A program made the translations under genes and the position numbers. The notes under the pieces are model-generated. The model did no database searches. It saw only the letters and a program-made list of their open reading frames with translations, and was not told where the DNA came from. Source: Burkholderiales bacterium (lineage in GTDB: Bacteria > Pseudomonadota > Gammaproteobacteria > Burkholderiales > Burkholderiaceae). Taken from it: DNA of 64,000 nt. Of this stretch, positions 62,786 to 64,000 are shown piece by piece. Position 1 is the first letter of the stretch. Each line of letters begins with the position of its first letter. The stretch is from positions 4,017-68,016 of the forward strand of contig CANBUA010000001.1 of NCBI GenBank assembly GCA_947372535.1, read 5' to 3'.

Positions 62786-63955
62786 TCAGCGGGCCGCCCT
62801 GGGCCACAGGCGGCCCGTGTCGAACACGCCATCGGGGTCGAAGGCCTGCTGCACTTGACGATGCAGACGGCGCAGCACATCGGGCAGCACCACTTCGTGA
62901 GGCTGGCGACTCAGCCAGGCCAGGGCGTGGCCCGAGGCTCGCGAGGCCGCTTCATGGATGACAGAAGGCGCCGCCGTGGTGCACAGCCAACGCTGGGCGC
63001 CGAACCACTCCACCAAGGTCTCGCCCGGCAGGGGCAAGGGCCCGGTCGTGGCGGGTACCGACAGGCGCCACAGTGTCGCGCCTTTGGAGGCCTCAACCAG
63101 GGTGTTGGCGTGCACGAAAAACTCATCCTGCTGATCGCGCAGGCCGGTCCAGAACGAAGCGGCCAGTGGGGCTTCGATCAGCTCGCCGCCTGACTGCTGG
63201 CGCAAGGTCTGGACCGCCGTGCGCACCGCCGCCTGGGCGCCACTCAGGCGCAGCACCAGCATGCCATCCCACCAGGCACTGGCATCCAGCGGCAAGGGCT
63301 GGCCGGCCCATTGGTTGACCTGGGTGATGGCCTGGGCCTGGCTCATCTCGAAGCGCAAGGTCGCCGTGACCACGGGCTGGGGCAGCACCTTGAGCGAAAC
63401 CTCGGTCAAGACGCCCAGCGTGCCCATGGAGCCGGCCATCAGACGCGAGAGGTCAAAGCCCGCCACGTTCTTCATCACCGTGCCACCAAAGCGCAGGGCC
63501 TGCGCACGGCCATTGATCATGCGCACGCCCAGGGTGTGGTCGCGCACGGCGCCACGCATGGCCCGCGAGGGACCGCTCAGGCCAGCGGCCACCACACCGC
63601 CGATGGTCGAGACACTGGCCGCACCACCCCACCGCGGCGGCTCGAAGGCCAGGTATTGGCCACATTCAGCCAGGGCCGCTTCGATGTCGCGCAGCGGCGT
63701 GCCGGCGCGGACCGTGATCACCAACTCGCTGGGCTCGTAGGCCACGATGCCAGACCACTCGCGGGTGTCAAGCACCTCGCCCAGCGAGGCATCGCCCAGG
63801 CGGTCCTTGCTGCCACCGCCGCGCACCCTCAGGCGCACCTGGCGCTCACGCGCATCGCGGATCTGCTCGAGCCAGGCCGCCGGCACCAAGGCCGCCGGGC
63901 TGATGCCGGCGGACATCGGGGCTGGCGACACAAAAGGGGCGGCAAGGCTCGTCAT
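62786..63955 (-). CDS. glcE: Glycolate oxidase FAD-binding subunit GlcE
   Basis: A 389-residue PCMH-type FAD protein. The FAD-binding half (~1-200) shows RVRGGGSKDRLG, YEPSELVITVRAGTPL, STIGGVVAAGLSGPSR and MKNVAGFDLSRLMAGSMGTLGVLTEVSLKV (given in part), all typical of GlcE, which is shorter than GlcD. ATG at 63955; an alternative is four codons earlier. glcF follows directly. glcD is not seen, since only ~45 bases remain upstream and they do not carry it on this strand. Confidence 0.94.
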   Translation of the reverse strand: MTSLAAPFVSPAPMSAGISPAALVPAAWLEQIRDARERQVRLRVRGGGSKDRLGDASLGEVLDTREWSGIVAYEPSELVITVRAGTPLRDIEAALAECGQYLAFEPPRWGGAASVSTIGGVVAAGLSGPSRAMRGAVRDHTLGVRMINGRAQALRFGGTVMKNVAGFDLSRLMAGSMGTLGVLTEVSLKVLPQPVVTATLRFEMSQAQAITQVNQWAGQPLPLDASAWWDGMLVLRLSGAQAAVRTAVQTLRQQSGGELIEAPLAASFWTGLRDQQDEFFVHANTLVEASKGATLWRLSVPATTGPLPLPGETLVEWFGAQRWLCTTAAPSVIHEAASRASGHALAWLSRQPHEVVLPDVLRRLHRQVQQAFDPDGVFDTGRLWPRAAR

Positions 63956-63993
63956 GGGTGCAAGCATAGCCGCTGCGCGCTACCATTTGCCCC

Positions 63994-64000
63994 ATGAAAG
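63994..64000 (+). CDS. Possible start of a gene cut by the window edge
   Basis: An ATG followed by AAA and one base lies 39 bp from the divergent glcE start. Only two codons are visible, so nothing can be said about the product. A divergent gene at this place would be normal for the region. Confidence 0.2.

Overview
This is a GC-rich window with tightly packed genes. Gene content and neighbourhoods (lipA/lipB, dprA-LysM-def-fmt, purE-purK, glcE-glcF, hemJ/hemB, yajC-secD-secF, DUF1631) point to a betaproteobacterium of the order Burkholderiales, plausibly the Rubrivivax/Leptothrix/Ideonella/Roseateles side. That placement is inferred from gene families and order, not from a database search. 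I found no rRNA, tRNA, CRISPR array, insertion sequence or prophage.

Layout. 1-12.3 kb: the end of a lipocalin gene, a VOC protein, a divergent amidase/AraC pair, lipoate synthesis genes (lipA, lipB) flanking a YbaL-type cation/proton antiporter, then dprA and a LysM protein facing def-fmt-htpX. 12.4-15.7 kb: a 1096-residue CHASE-PAS-PAS-GGDEF-EAL protein whose cyclase, I-site and phosphodiesterase motifs all look intact. 15.7-34.6 kb: a nearly unbroken minus-strand MSHA-type (type IVa) pilus locus reading mshI-J-K-L-E-G, two mshA-like major pilins, two giant MshQ-like (DUF6701) proteins, then mshC-D-O-P. mshM, mshN and mshF are not seen. MshE has an MshEN c-di-GMP-binding N-terminus, so the adjacent GGDEF-EAL protein is a natural candidate regulator.

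34.7-44.7 kb (all minus strand): DUF1631, secF-secD-yajC, DUF493, a PBP5-type carboxypeptidase, a small hydrolase, a 2Fe-2S ferredoxin, a VanZ-like protein and hemJ. Between hemJ and the divergent hemB lies a promoter, three hairpins and a strong terminator on the minus strand: a candidate small RNA or attenuating hemJ leader. 45-56.5 kb: hemB, corA-like, a family-4 uracil-DNA glycosylase, rimI-tsaB, dacB, a SemiSWEET, a GDSL-type lipoprotein, tsaC/Sua5, purE-purK and a CnoX/YbbN-type thioredoxin.

56.7-61.5 kb is the most striking part: three secreted alpha/beta hydrolases of the PETase/cutinase-like polyester hydrolase family lie within 4.7 kb, with a mercaptopyruvate sulfurtransferase and a beta-carbonic anhydrase between the first two. 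Copies 2 and 3 each have exactly two cysteines, placed like the active-site disulfide special to Ideonella PETase, and lack the C-terminal disulfide general to the family. Copy 1 has no cysteine. Each copy is followed by its own hairpin terminator, and all three terminators run into the same T6-CATG. The window ends in the glycolate oxidase genes glcF and glcE (minus strand).
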